A DNA stretch of 64,000 nucleotides. Origin: Paracentrotus lividus. Lineage: Eukaryota; Echinodermata; Echinoidea; Camarodonta; Echinidae. The stretch lies in NCBI GenBank assembly GCA_940671915.1, contig CALNVZ010000174.1, positions 17,964,338-18,028,337 of the forward strand, in the 5' to 3' direction. Below the pieces are notes generated by a model. It saw nothing but the letters and a program-made list of their open reading frames with translations, did no database searches and had not been told where the DNA came from. A program made the translations under genes and the position numbers. Every line of letters starts with the position of its first letter. Position 1 is the stretch's first letter. Positions 37,005 through 48,483 of this stretch are shown here, piece by piece.

Positions 37005-37264
37005 GGAGAAATAAAGGACGCAGACAACTCGGAAACGGTAGCTCTTTTATTTCCTTTTATTATACAAGCTTTCGCCGCATGGCTTCATCAGGCCGGTTGT
37101 ATTTACTTCATCTGAGGGGGCGCTCTGCTCGGAGGGATGTAGAGATTAGTTCGTTTGGCCGTTCCAGGAGTTGTTACAAGGTTTGTAGAATATAACGTAT
37201 CGTATATATTCAGCCAATAGAGACGCATACAGGTCTGTGAGATGTCTATATATATATATTATAC

Positions 37265-37300
<36 letters not shown>

Positions 37301-39845
37301 ACATGCAGGGTAATATGGACCCCCTAAGCTCATTTGCCTAAATTTGCATAAAATTACAAAATGACACACATCTAATCTTTGTTTATATGAATCAACAATA
37401 CTACTGCTCTAATTTTATTGTAAAGAAAAACAATATCACCAACCCCCCTGTTCTGCAATATTCAAAATGTTAACGTCATTACTAAGTTGCCCATATTACC
37501 TGCATGTGCAGGTAATATGGGCACATGTATTTAATGTATGTTTTAAAAATACAATGACTCTACCATGTCTGGGATTTGCTTAAAGTTGAAAATCATTAGC
37601 TTAAGATATCATTTTGAAATTATAAGACGCCATCAGTAAATACTTTGACTATATATTTCATTCTTTGTATTTTGGTTATTATTTTTTTTTTAAAAATATC
37701 ATTTAAAATATTTATTTTCATTATACAGCGAAGTTATATAGGCTCTAAGATAAGTTATTTTATATTAATTATATACTGTGAAAAATATACCCCCACAAAA
37801 TCGTTAGCAAAGAGATTGATGCCTCATCCAAATTACTAGTACCAGAATTATTTTCCCCCATTTTGGGAATGGTCCCATATTAACCTGATCTAATGTTGCT
37901 GTGGTCAGGCGAAGCATTTAATGCCGCATTGCACCCCTTCACTACAAAAATTGACCTGTACACGAATAGTTGATCAAAATGAAACTATAAGCTTACTTAA
38001 ATATAACAAAAACAATCGACGTTACCCCCTCAAGCACTCTTTCACCATCACATTCTGTGAAATATCAAATTTCATCAAGGTGGTAAAAATGCCAGTAAGT
38101 TTTTACCTACGCTTGTTGTGTTTTTAGCAATTTCTAGAGAAATTTCGGCATCAGATGCTCTCACGAGAATATATTTTCGTATACAGTTCCATATAAACAA
38201 CATTATGGGTGCTCACACCGGTCACGGTCACCCGGTCGACGGTCACGACAATGATGTTGCAGGGCCGCGGAACGTTTTTTGAAAGTGGAGGGGCTGAGCC
38301 GAAAGTGGGGGGCTGAACAGGGTAAAAATTACAATGTATGGTCATTTTTCCATTTTTGTACACGATGGCTGAAAAGTGGGGGGGGGGGCTGCAAGCCGCA
38401 CCAGCCCCGCCCCCCCCCCGGTCCGCGGCCCCTGATTTGCCTCCAGGTGGCGCATTATTACGCTGCTGGCCCATATTTACTTGCATGTACCTACATTTTG
38501 AAATTCCTAATTACTAGATATTACCATCGACACTTAATTATATTATGTACAACATGTATCAGTATGAGTTGTTATAAATTATGAACGCTTTTTTGCCACA
38601 AATGTATGCAATGTATATTTTTGCCTATGTAAAATGCATTATTATTTGTGTAAAATTCTACAATTCGCAGGTGTGACTGGCAAGTGAATTTTTATTTTCA
38701 ATAAACCATTACTACTACTACTACACTAATAATAATAAAAAATAGTTCGGGGAAGGGAGCAAAGACCCCTATAAATATATTTCAATGATTTTTTCGGTAT
38801 TCCCCCCCCCCAACCTAGGCCCCTAAAATATAACCACTTTCCCCAGAAATCGGGAACCGAGCATTACGTGTGTTAAGCTACACTCTAGTGTTATCATTCT
38901 AGCAGCTTAACATACGTTCCGTCCTGAAGTGGGATTCCAGCCTAGGGAGTCTTCGAGCAGTGACAATTGAGTCTCTCCCGTAAAGTCCTTTTTGAAAATC
39001 GAGCACAGCTACGTTCTTTGACTCTTTCTAGGACATGTTGGTTAGCAAGAATATTTGGCTGTATGGGGGTCCAAGCAGCAGTAGCAAGGTGGAGGGGGGG
39101 TTCAATAAAGGATATTTATTTATTTATTTTGTTTTTAATAATTATTAATCATTATTATTATGTTATACAATTTTATGAAAAATGAATAAATAGGACTACA
39201 TAATTATAGTATTTCGTTTAATCAAAAGGGCAGGCGCGTTCCTGGATTTGACACCGGGGGTGGGGGGGGCGACGTGATTAATGTATTTTGGCACCCCCTA
39301 GTCGGTAGAGCAATTACCGCCAAATTTTTTCCCGTTTAAACATTTTTTTTCGGTCTTCGGCCGTCCGTAAGGTCAGCCTTAGGGTAAGGGGCAAATTTTT
39401 TTTTTTTTTTACTTTTTTTTAATTTAAAAAAAAACTTTTTACTCCATTTGGCTCCCTTAAAGTCATTTTGGGCGCCCCCTTTGGACGCCTACCGGGGGGG
39501 GGGGAAGGCCAGCCCCGAAAGCCCCCCCCCCCCGAATACATGCATGAAAAAGGAACGAGCTGCCGTTCCAGCCTGTTTAAAAACGCGCACTTTCATTCTT
39601 TTATTTTATATTTTATTGAACATATTTTATATCTTCTATTTTTACGGGCCGTTAAAAAATATTCACCGCCAATTCCACAGTGACAGCCACTCTCCGGTAC
39701 GGATCCAGGGGGGGGGGCCGGCTTGTACAATTTTCGCCCCAACTTTATTCAATAAGAAGCGCTGAAATAGGCTTTATTGGGTTCTAAACGAACCATAACT
39801 AAGGTCTTTAAATGTGGGGAGGGCCCACGAGGCCGATTTTTCTCA
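34228..39845. other. Redundant low-accuracy gap-fill copying the left contig
   Basis: Collinear with about 15,300-20,911 (minus the 1.5-kb segment at 19.2-20.7 kb), then 33,664-34,227, then 39,871-40,725, with many indels. It holds degraded copies of the GACTCC array, the Tc1-type element, the Penelope-like remnant (core near 37,070-37,092) and the palindrome. Confidence 0.8.
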
Positions 39846-39870
39846 NNNNNNNNNNNNNNNNNNNNNNNNN
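39846..39870. other. Assembly gap of 25 N
   Basis: Twenty-five Ns. The sequence after the gap (CCTTTTTGATTAAATCGACA onward) repeats about 860 bp already present before it, so the gap size is not real. Confidence 1.
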
Positions 39871-40733
39871 CCTTTTTGATTAAATCGACACGCTACGTTC
39901 TTTGACTCTTTCTAGGCATGTAGGTTATGCAAGAATATTTGGCTGTATGGGGGGTCCAAGCGCAGTAGCAAGTGGAGGGGGGGTTCAATAATAGGGATAT
40001 TTATTTATTTATTTTGTTTTTATAATTATTAATCATTATTATTATGTTATACAATTTTATGAAAAATGAAATAAATAGGACTACATAATTATAGTATTTC
40101 GTTTAATCAAAAGGGCAGGCGCGTATCCTGGATTTGACCACCGGGGGTGGGGGGGCGACGTGATTAATGATTTTGGCACCCGCCAGTCGGTAGAGCAATT
40201 ACCCCAAATTTTTTCGCCGTTTAAACATTTTTTTTTCGGTCTTCGGCCGTCCGTAAGGTCAGCCTTAGGGTAAGGGGCAAATTTTTTTTTTTTTTTACTT
40301 TTTTTTATTTAAAAAAAAACTTTTTACTCCATTTGGCTCCCTTAAAGTCATTTTGGCGCCCCCTTTGGACGCTACCGGGGGGGGGGGAAGGCCAGCCCCG
40401 AAAGCCCCCCCCCCCCGAATACATGCATGAAAAAGGAACGAGCTGCCGTTCCAGCCTGTTTAAAAACGCGCACTTTCAATTCTTTTATTTTAATTTTATT
40501 GAACATATTTTATATCCTTCTATTTTTACGGGCCTTAAAAAATATTCACCCCAATTCACACGTGACAGCCACTCTCCGGTACGGATCCAGGGGGGGGGCC
40601 GGCCTTGTACAATTTTCGCCCCAACTTTTATTCAATAAGAAGCGCGAAATAGGCTTTATTGGGTTCTAAACGACCATAACTAAGGTCTTTAAATGTGGGG
40701 AGGCCCACGAGGCCGATTTTTCTCATATTGTAA
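39871..40733. other. Right contig start, repetitive GC/poly-C sequence
   Basis: Contains an ATT-rich stretch, T-runs and A-runs near 40,280-40,320, G-runs and C-runs near 40,377-40,415, and a GGTACGGATCCAGGGGGGG segment near 40,580. This style is common in echinoderm dispersed repeats. The same stretch occurs in both gap-fill copies (21,554 onward and 38,985 onward). No gene. Confidence 0.5.
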
Positions 40734-41390
40734 TTTGCAATATACTGCTCAAAAGTCTTTTTTAAAAGAAATACATTAGCGACGAAAAGTAAAAATATAA
40801 GGAAAAATATTTAAGATTAAAGTTTCAAAATTTCACAAGAAAAGAGGCTTCGTGGACCCTCGGCGTCCTGGGAAAAATAGTCGGCCTCGTGGAAATACTA
40901 GAAAGTGCCCTCTATTTATATTCAATATATTTTTGAAACCCCAAATTTTCGGCTCGCGCTTCGCGCTCCGCTGATACTAAATCATAATGCACAAATAACT
41001 CCAATTCTTACTCAAAAATTTTCAGCTCGCGCTTCGCGCTCGCGGATACTATACTCTCTCTATTGTATTTTGCAATATACTGCTCAAAAGTCTTTTTTAA
41101 AAGAAATACATTAGCGACGAAAAGTAAAAAATATAAGGAAAAATATTTAAGATTAAAGTTTCAAAATTTCACAAAGAAAAGAGGCTTCGTGGACCCTCGG
41201 CCTCCTGGGAAAAATAGTCGGCCTCGTGGAAATACTAGAAAGTGCCCCTTTATTTATTCAATATATTTTTTGAAACCCCAAATTTTCGGCTCGCGCTTCG
41301 CGCTCGCTGATACTAAATCATAATGCACAAATAACTCCAATTCTTACCTCAAAAAATTTTCAGCTCGCGCTTCGCGCTCGCGGATACTAA
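40734..41390. repeat. 336-bp tandem duplication
   Basis: The block beginning TTTTGCAATATACTGCTCAA occurs at about 40,734 and again at about 41,070, with near-identical 336-bp units ending inside the satellite. The long-read copy (22,428-22,760) has only one unit, so this may be a contig-joining error. Confidence 0.75.
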
Positions 41391-43760
41391 ATAGGGTCTA
41401 TAATACACAATTATCTACCATTGTCTAAAACTAGAAAATGCCCCTTTATTTATTCCATATAACTTTTAAAACCCCAACATTTTCGGCTCGCGCTTCACGC
41501 TCGCAGCTACCAATTCAGAAGAGTATATAATGCACAATAACTCAAAATTTTACCTCAACATTTTCAGCTCGCCGTTCGCGCTCGCGGATACTTAATAGGG
41601 TCTATAATACACAATTATTTACAATTTATTATACTGGAAAATGCGCCTTTATTTATTTTATATATCTTTTAAAACCCAAAAATTTCGGCTCGCGCTTCGC
41701 GCTCGTGGATACTAAACCATAATGCAGAAATAACTTCAATTTTTAGCTCAAAATTTTCAGCTCGCAGATACCAATACAGTAGGGTATATAATGCACAATT
41801 AACTCAAAATTTCCAGCTCGCGCGAACTCGCAGATACTAAATAGGGTCTATGATACACAATTATCTACAATTTTTTATCATAATGCTGGAAATGCCCCTT
41901 TATTTATTTTATATATCTTTTAAAACCCCAAATTTTCGGCTAGCGCATATCAATTCTTGTTGTAAACTTAAGGGATAGAGGACGCTCCCATTCTACTCAA
42001 AGCGAACGCGCCCATTGACTTTTTTTGTATTTTGCACGGTTTTTCACTTTATTTTCTTTATTGTGGCGAGCAACTACCTTTTCAAAGAAATGTTCGCTCT
42101 GATGAAGTACGCTAAGAGTCAGAATTTTTCAAAAATAGGAATAACGTATTGCAAAGGAAAGAAAAAATCCTGTCACTTTTGTCAATTCGAAAGCCTAGTC
42201 AGATCAAATTCCTGTACAATATGGTATATTTTGCTCTCAAAACAGCTCATGCGCTTCATAGTTTTGATCTTCGATGCCGCAATATTCTATTACAGCTTAT
42301 TGTTCGCATTGCCATTAAAAGCTTGGGTTCTCAGCTTTCCGGAGATGGTACATCCATTTTGATTGATCAAAAACAAGTCATGTCATTTTGAACATAATCA
42401 TAAGAGAATCTTTCCTCGACTGGTCAATATTTACGATATCGCATAGAAATTGATGTGAACGGTGTATTCGCAAGATTTGACAAGTTCACTCTTTATGTCA
42501 TTGTTTTGAGCATCAATTTATATGAATTAAATATACTGATTATAACTTCAGCACAATCATGTTATAAGCTTGCCCGAATGTGTATTTCCTCAATCTGGCC
42601 TGGAGAATCTATTAATTAAGACCATGATAAAAGTTCATCAATTTCTTTCATCTCCACGAGTAATTTGCTCAAACGAACGGACAATACCATTCCACTGCAG
42701 AGAAGTCTTCTTACGCGAGTTTTTGTGAGCTAATTGATTATTGAAACCAGCTGTATAAATTTCTGGGCCGTATTTCCAACGTCAACGTTTTGTTGCATCC
42801 CTCCTCCTTAATAATGGACGCGTCTTGTTTAGTTACGATTTAATGCCGCACACAGGTATACCTTAACTTAACATTTTACATAGAGTAGAATTGATATGCT
42901 TCGCGCTCGCGGATACTAAACCATAATGCACACAACTCCAATTTTTAGCTCAAAAATGTCGACTCGCGCTTCGCAGATACCAATTTAGTAGGTTATATAA
43001 TGCACAATTGACTCAAATTTTTCAGCTCGCGCTTCGCCCTCGCGCATACTAAATAGGGTCTATGATACACAATTATCTACAATTTTTTATGCTAGAAATG
43101 CCCCTTTATTTATTCCATATATCTTTTAAAACCCCAAATTTTCGGTTCGCGCTTCGCGCTCGCAGATACTAAACCATAATGCACACATAACTCCAATTTT
43201 TAGCTCAAAATTTTCGGATCGCGCTTCGCGCTCGCAGATGCCAATTCAGTAGGCATATAATGCACAATTTTTGTTTATTAACTCAAATTTTTCAGCTCGC
43301 GCTTCACGCTCGCGGATATTTAATAGGGTCTATGATACACAATTATCTTCAATTTTTAATGCTAGAAATTGCCACTTTGTTTATTGCCATATATATTTCA
43401 AAATCCAAAATTTTCGGTTCGCGCTTCGCGCTGCTGATAGCTAAATCATGATGCACAAATAACTCCAATTTTTACTTCAAAATTTTCAGCTCGCGCTTCA
43501 CGCTCAGCGGATATCTAAACCATATAAATGCACAAATAACTCCAATTTTGGAACTAAAAAATTTCGGATCGCGCTTTGCGCTCGCAGATACCATTAAGTA
43601 GGGTATATAATGCACAATTAATTTAAATTTTTACCTCAAAGTTTTCGTCTCACGCTTTCGCGCTCGCGAATACTTTATAGGGTCTATATTGCACAATTAT
43701 CTCAATAATAGTTACAAATTTTCGGATCGCGCTTTCGCGCTCGCTTTGCTTTTTTTCATT
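40925..43760. repeat. GCTCGCGCTTCGCGCTCGC satellite array
   Basis: About 20 copies of a GC-rich core (GCGC-TTC-GCGC hairpin) sit in AT-rich DNA of the type GATACTAAATAGGGTCTAT and CCCCTTTATTTATTCCATAT. Cores are spaced about 124, 72 and 72 bp in turn, giving a higher-order unit of about 270 bp. The array is split by an insertion at 41,945-42,899. A degraded copy is at 22,630-25,260. Confidence 0.85.
41945..42899. mobile_element. TIR element inserted in the satellite
   Basis: A 955-bp unrelated segment interrupts the array. Its ends GCATATCAATTCT and AGAATTGATATGC are perfect 13-bp inverted repeats; weaker similarity continues inward (CTTAAGG, CCTTAA). The plus strand is open at 42,015-42,362 (hydrophobic start, TFFVFCTVFHFIFFIV), but no transposase motif is recognised. 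Confidence 0.6.
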
Positions 43761-44014
43761 AATGAAATACCAAACACGTTCTTAAAACCGCGATGCTGGA
43801 AAGAATCCATGACATTTGCTCCCGTGACAATCGTCCGCTATAATTCTCCATTACACTAGAAGTGAGCGTAACTTCAACCAGGGACTTTACACTATATCCC
43901 TACCCTAAACCTAACCCTAACCTAATATAAATCCCTAATACAACCTAACCTAACCTATATCTTAGACGAATAAAGCCCGGAGCAATTGTCGGCAGGAGCA
44001 ATATGTGCGGGTCA
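43761..44014. other. Spacer between satellite and foldback element
   Basis: Contains a short CCTAACC-rich stretch at about 43,905-43,962, too short and irregular to be telomeric. Nothing else seen. Confidence 0.4.
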
Positions 44015-44976
44015 CCGGAAAGAACACACTCATTCACAATGTTAAATTGGGGCGTTTTCACATTGTGGTCACACTGTGACCACACTGTGGTCACAGTGTG
44101 GAATAACCAGGGATTCACACTGTGGCCACACTGTGAAACACGCTGATTCACAGTGTGGATAACCGGAGATTCACACTGTGAAACACGCTAATTCACAGTG
44201 TGGGATAACCAGAGAATCACACTGTTGAACCACAGTGTGGAGACAACGCGACCACACTGTGAAAACGCCCCAATTTAACATTGTGGAAGTTCACATTGTG
44301 AAACTTCCACACTGTGAAACACTCACACTGTGAAACACCACACTGTCAAACCCATCAACAATGTGAAACAAAAGTCACACTGTGAAACTCCAATCACACC
44401 GTTGAAACGCTCTAATTTCATATTGTCCACATTGTGGACCAACAATGAAATATCTATGGATGCACCCCAGATAACAAATAGCATTTTAATCTTTGCTATG
44501 GCTCATGAGTCATCAGTTTCTCCTCCATCTCTATGGGCTAAATGCCCAGAGAACATTGAGGGATATTTCAGTTTAACGTAGGATGTTTCCCCATATAATT
44601 ATATTTTTAATAAAACATTTGTGTCATGGTTTGTATTTCGTTAAATTCTTTTTTGATAAATTGCACGCTTAATTCTTTATTGCACTTGTTTAATTCTAGT
44701 GTTTTCAAATTATTTTGTTTAAAAAAAAAACTTGTGTAAAGTATTTAATACTGTTTTAGAAAAGAAGCATGATTAAAACTCGACTAATTACCCAAAATCA
44801 TTATTATCGCTTTATGATCGATTACAAAATTGAACCACATTATCACATTGTGAGCGGGTAAATTCACAGTGTGAAACAGCACACCACAATGTGAAATCAT
44901 CAACACACTGTTAAATTCGAGCATTTTAACATAGTAGACTATGTGAACACACTGTGCGACACTCTGTTCTTTCCAG
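44015..44976. mobile_element. Foldback element of CACACTGTG palindromes
   Basis: The ends CCGGAAAGAACA and TGTTCTTTCCAG are 11/12 inverted matches. The left half (to about 44,460) is packed with 9-15-bp palindromic units such as TTCACACTGTGAAA and CACATTGTGG; another cluster lies at about 44,835-44,960. Between them is AT-rich DNA. A block with CAATTTAACATTGTGG at about 44,270-44,287 is inverted relative to 44,034-44,055. Sea-urchin TU elements are known foldback transposons whose arms contain short tandem repeats; this is a similar design. Confidence 0.6.
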
Positions 44977-45469
44977 TTTGTACTAACAAAGAAAAAAAAA
45001 AATAGGAAAAAAAAATGAAATAAAACAGGGTTTACATAATAATTCGTTTTCAAAGGGGAGAGGATGTACATTTCTATCAATTACATCGTGCTCGATAATC
45101 ACTATATTGTCATCTTGTGATCCCGATGAAGTACCTTCATCATCCTGTAATCGACGTCACTGGGTGGTTGATTCTTTATTGAAGAGTGGACTAGTGTCTG
45201 TTGCAAGGTTGGGTACACTGCAACAGTAATAACTGCCACAATTATGCGTTATCTCCTCAAAAGTCAACCGTTTGTCCGCATAACGAAACATTTGAAGGAC
45301 AATGTGAGTACAAAATGAGTCTGACTACTCTGAGACTCTTTTTAAGTAAGTCTTCAATACCCACTTGAATATCTTCATGACTCACTTGGAGTGAGGACTC
45401 AGACATATAGGCCTAATTTTATTTCTGACAAGTCATGATGGCTCACTTGATCAATCAAGTGTTTCGTTA
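44977..45469. other. Inter-element sequence with GAGTC/GACTC motifs
   Basis: A-rich around 44,992-45,016, then unique DNA, then several GAGTCTGACTAC and GAGGACTCAGAC motifs at 45,305-45,410, which recur at 45,830-45,930 beyond the nested element. The motifs recall the array at 12.9-16.4 kb. Confidence 0.35.
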
Positions 45470-45787
45470 TACAGCGCGTCTCCCCCCCCCCCCCCCAAAA
45501 AAAAAAAAAAAAAATCCCTCTGATTGGGCGCTGAATAAATTCTAACGTAAAGTATTTTTTTTTTCCAAGACCAAACTTGGAATGGGCCAAAAATGACAAC
45601 TATTACAAACGAGCCTGTGTTTTTAAAACCAATGAAGCATTTGAAATTTTTCACAGCATTCGTAGAATAATGCAAGCTTTTTAAGTACATAATCTTAATT
45701 GAGTATTAAGCTTAATGTTGGTAATCATTTTTTCATAAATTAGAGTTAAAAAAAAACAAACACATTTTTTGGGGGGGACGCGCTGTA
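45470..45787. mobile_element. Short TA-ended MITE
   Basis: Perfect 11-bp inverted ends TACAGCGCGTC and GACGCGCTGTA, extended by C-run and G-run. The interior is AT-rich with no coding sequence. Equivalent low-quality copy at about 27,020-27,345. Confidence 0.65.
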
Positions 45788-46100
45788 CAGACAAACCCGT
45801 GACTAATTTGTAATGGGTCTGAATGCTGAAAGACTGACTTCAAATGAGTCTTTAAGACTCACGATCAGTGAGAAGACTCCCTTAGTGAATCTTTAATAAT
45901 TGAGTATTTAGGACTCACTTTAGTGCTGAGCAGTAAAATGAAGTTAAGTTGTCGCACAGCATCCTTCTTTTACTCATTATTATCAACATTATTATCATTA
46001 TTTTTATCACTATAATTATAAGAATTTTTTTCATATTATATATTTAAAAAAATAAAATAAAAAATCCCAATGCACCCTTCCGCAGAACCGATGGGGTTAT
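45788..46100. other. Inter-element sequence
   Basis: GACTC/GAGTC-containing stretch and AT-rich DNA; no gene. Confidence 0.3.
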
Positions 46101-46517
46101 CCCTGCTGGGAAGAACACACTCATTCACACTGTGAAATATAAGTCCTTAGGTATTCACACTGTGAAAATCTGTTTCTCACAGTGTGAAATTATTTTCATA
46201 GTTCGGCCACACTGTGAAATCAATTTCACACTGTGAGCTGGTATATTCACACTGTGAAAATCTGTTTCTCACAGTATGATTTTTTATCATGGTTTGGCCA
46301 CACTGTGAAATCAATTTCACACTGTGAGCTGGTATATTCACACTGTGAAATCATTTTCACATTGTAAACAATGTGTAGTTTTCCACATTGTGGTGGTGTC
46401 CACACTGTGAAATCACCTTTTCACAGTGTGGATAGTGTTTTCACACTGTGTTCACAGTGTGAACTATGTTTTCACACTGTGTTCACAATGTGAATGCGTG
46501 TGTTCTTTCCAGCAGGG
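46101..46517. mobile_element. Compact foldback MITE of CACACTGTG palindromes
   Basis: The ends CCCTGCTGGGAAGAACACAC and GTGTGTTCTTTCCAGCAGGG are inverted repeats with one mismatch. The whole 417 bp is repeated TTTCACACTGTGAAA-like units with variable spacers (CACTGTGAGCTGGTATATTC occurs twice). Related in sequence to the element at 44,015-44,976. Confidence 0.7.
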
Positions 46518-47087
46518 AAGCATCAATTAAAATGCAATATTTTGGGGCGCACCCCTATTCATCCGAATACATTTCTCTTTATGACCCCTTTTCAGGTAAA
46601 ATGCCCCTTTCCCATCTTGACCCCCACTTTCAACTTCGTTCATCGCCTCTGGCATAACATGCAGTTCTTCCAGGTAATTAAATGGCATAGTTTTGCGCTC
46701 GCAGCGTCTGATGTAATTAATTATTATTATTATTATTATTTTTTTTTTGCTAGTATATATTATTATTTTGTTTTCATAGGAGTAAAAATGAAATTGTTTA
46801 AATTCCTCGTTTTAGGTCAGTATAGGCCTATATATCAGGAAATGTTTTACACTCGCGCTTCGCGCTCGTTTGCTCGCTAAGCTCGCAAGATTTTTTTTTT
46901 TCAAAGTTGGGCCCCCCCCCCTCTGGAAAATCCTGTATTCGCGCCTGACTCTAAATTGTAAATTGCTATAAAATGAACTTCAAAATTGCATGGATGAGGC
47001 AATGTACTTCTCCAACAAGGAGAGAAACCCCACTGTCAACTTTTTCTCCATTGCCATGTTGCCCACATCCGAGCGAAGATCAAATTA
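46518..47087. other. Repetitive spacer
   Basis: Contains an ATT microsatellite near 46,722-46,740, a GCTCGCGAG-type cluster near 46,850-46,888 related to the satellite core, and a C-run near 46,910. No gene. Confidence 0.4.
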
Positions 47088-47404
47088 TCAATCAACAATG
47101 TATCATTCTACGGTTGTTAATTATTTTAAAATAACATGATATTTTACATGCCTGTCGGATATAGGATTAAATGAAGTGAAGACAGACCCTTTTTTTTGGT
47201 GATAACTCAAGTTACTCAACTCTTTTCTGTTCAACGAACTATTCACAATAACGAACTGAAATCGACTAATGAGCCATAGGTAACGAAAAGAAATGACATT
47301 CTCATTAATATTCATAAGAGGATAAAAGATGCAACTTGCTTATTCAGAACTTGTGTGGGCTCACTGGATTGTATTCAAAAGTAAATCTTGAAGTACAATA
47401 CTCC

Positions 47405-47889
47405 TAGGGTGCTATCTCACTTCGCGGAGACGACACGAGGTCGGTATTTTATTAGAGACGTATACGACAGATATTTTGATTTTCTTAATCATCATCAAGC
47501 AAAGCTTTGTATTAAAAAAATAATTAATAAAAATAAATCTTTTCAACAGGAAAACCCTAATTATATGATTTTCTTAAAAAGAAAGAAAGAAGAAGAAAAA
47601 AAAGAGAAAAAACGAAAATGATAAGGCGTAAATATTCATATAATGAATGAAAGCGCCGTAAAATATAAAAACAACAACAACAACAACAACGTCTCTGCGA
47701 CAGAATAGAAATTCGTCTCTGCGACGAATAAATAGTATTAGAGACGTCTCGGAGACGTCTCCTGAATTTCGGAAACGGATTTTTTTTTTCATAAATTGTC
47801 GCTGAGACGTCTAATACTATTTATCCGTAGCGGAGACGAAATTTCTATTCTGTCGCGGAGACATCTCCGCGAAGTGAGATAGCACCCTA
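47405..47889. mobile_element. GAGACGTCTC hairpin MITE, copy 1
   Basis: The ends TAGGGTGCTATCTCACTTCG and CGAAGTGAGATAGCACCCTA are perfect 20-bp inverted repeats including TA. A central hairpin at about 47,690-47,860 has arms of roughly 60 bp built from GTCTCTGCGACAGAATAGAA and GTATTAGAGACGTCT-type sequence. An (AAC)n run lies near 47,668. Non-coding. Confidence 0.8.
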
Positions 47890-48036
47890 ATGGTTATATA
47901 AGATATGCAAGTCGATGAGAGGTAAATGACGATGTAGATCTATACTCTATACAATGTCTAATTATTTATTACTCTTTCATTATGACACTCTATCAAGACA
48001 TGTCACCAAATCCATATAAATGTACTTAAGTTAAAG

Positions 48037-48442
48037 AGCGTATACAGAGTGAGTCAATGAAAATGTCCCATCATTTGAAGTTGTCTTGTGAAAAGCATGA
48101 AAATTTAATCATGGGATTCATGAGACATGTCTTGGTGGAGTCATCCTCCTAGCATATGTTGGTACCCTTTTTTATTCAAATCTTTGCACGCCTGACTGAA
48201 TAAGAGACAATCTTCAGAAGACGGTAAAATCTCATTTGCGCCAAGTGGTTGGGTGAAGAACAAACACATTGAGAATTTCTTACTTTTGTGCACGCACAAA
48301 GACACACACTCACACGTACCCTCACTTATGTCATATACAAACCTTATACACAACTACACCCTCACCACCCACATCCACACCCTCCACACATGATACATAC
48401 ACACATACCCCAGCTCATCCACACCCACACCCACACACACAC

Positions 48443-48483
<41 letters not shown>

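Noticed and set aside
43898..43965. CCTAACCC/CCTAACC repeats suggesting telomeric sequence
   Set aside because: Only a few irregular units inside a repeat-rich interior region; too short for a telomere or an interstitial telomeric block.
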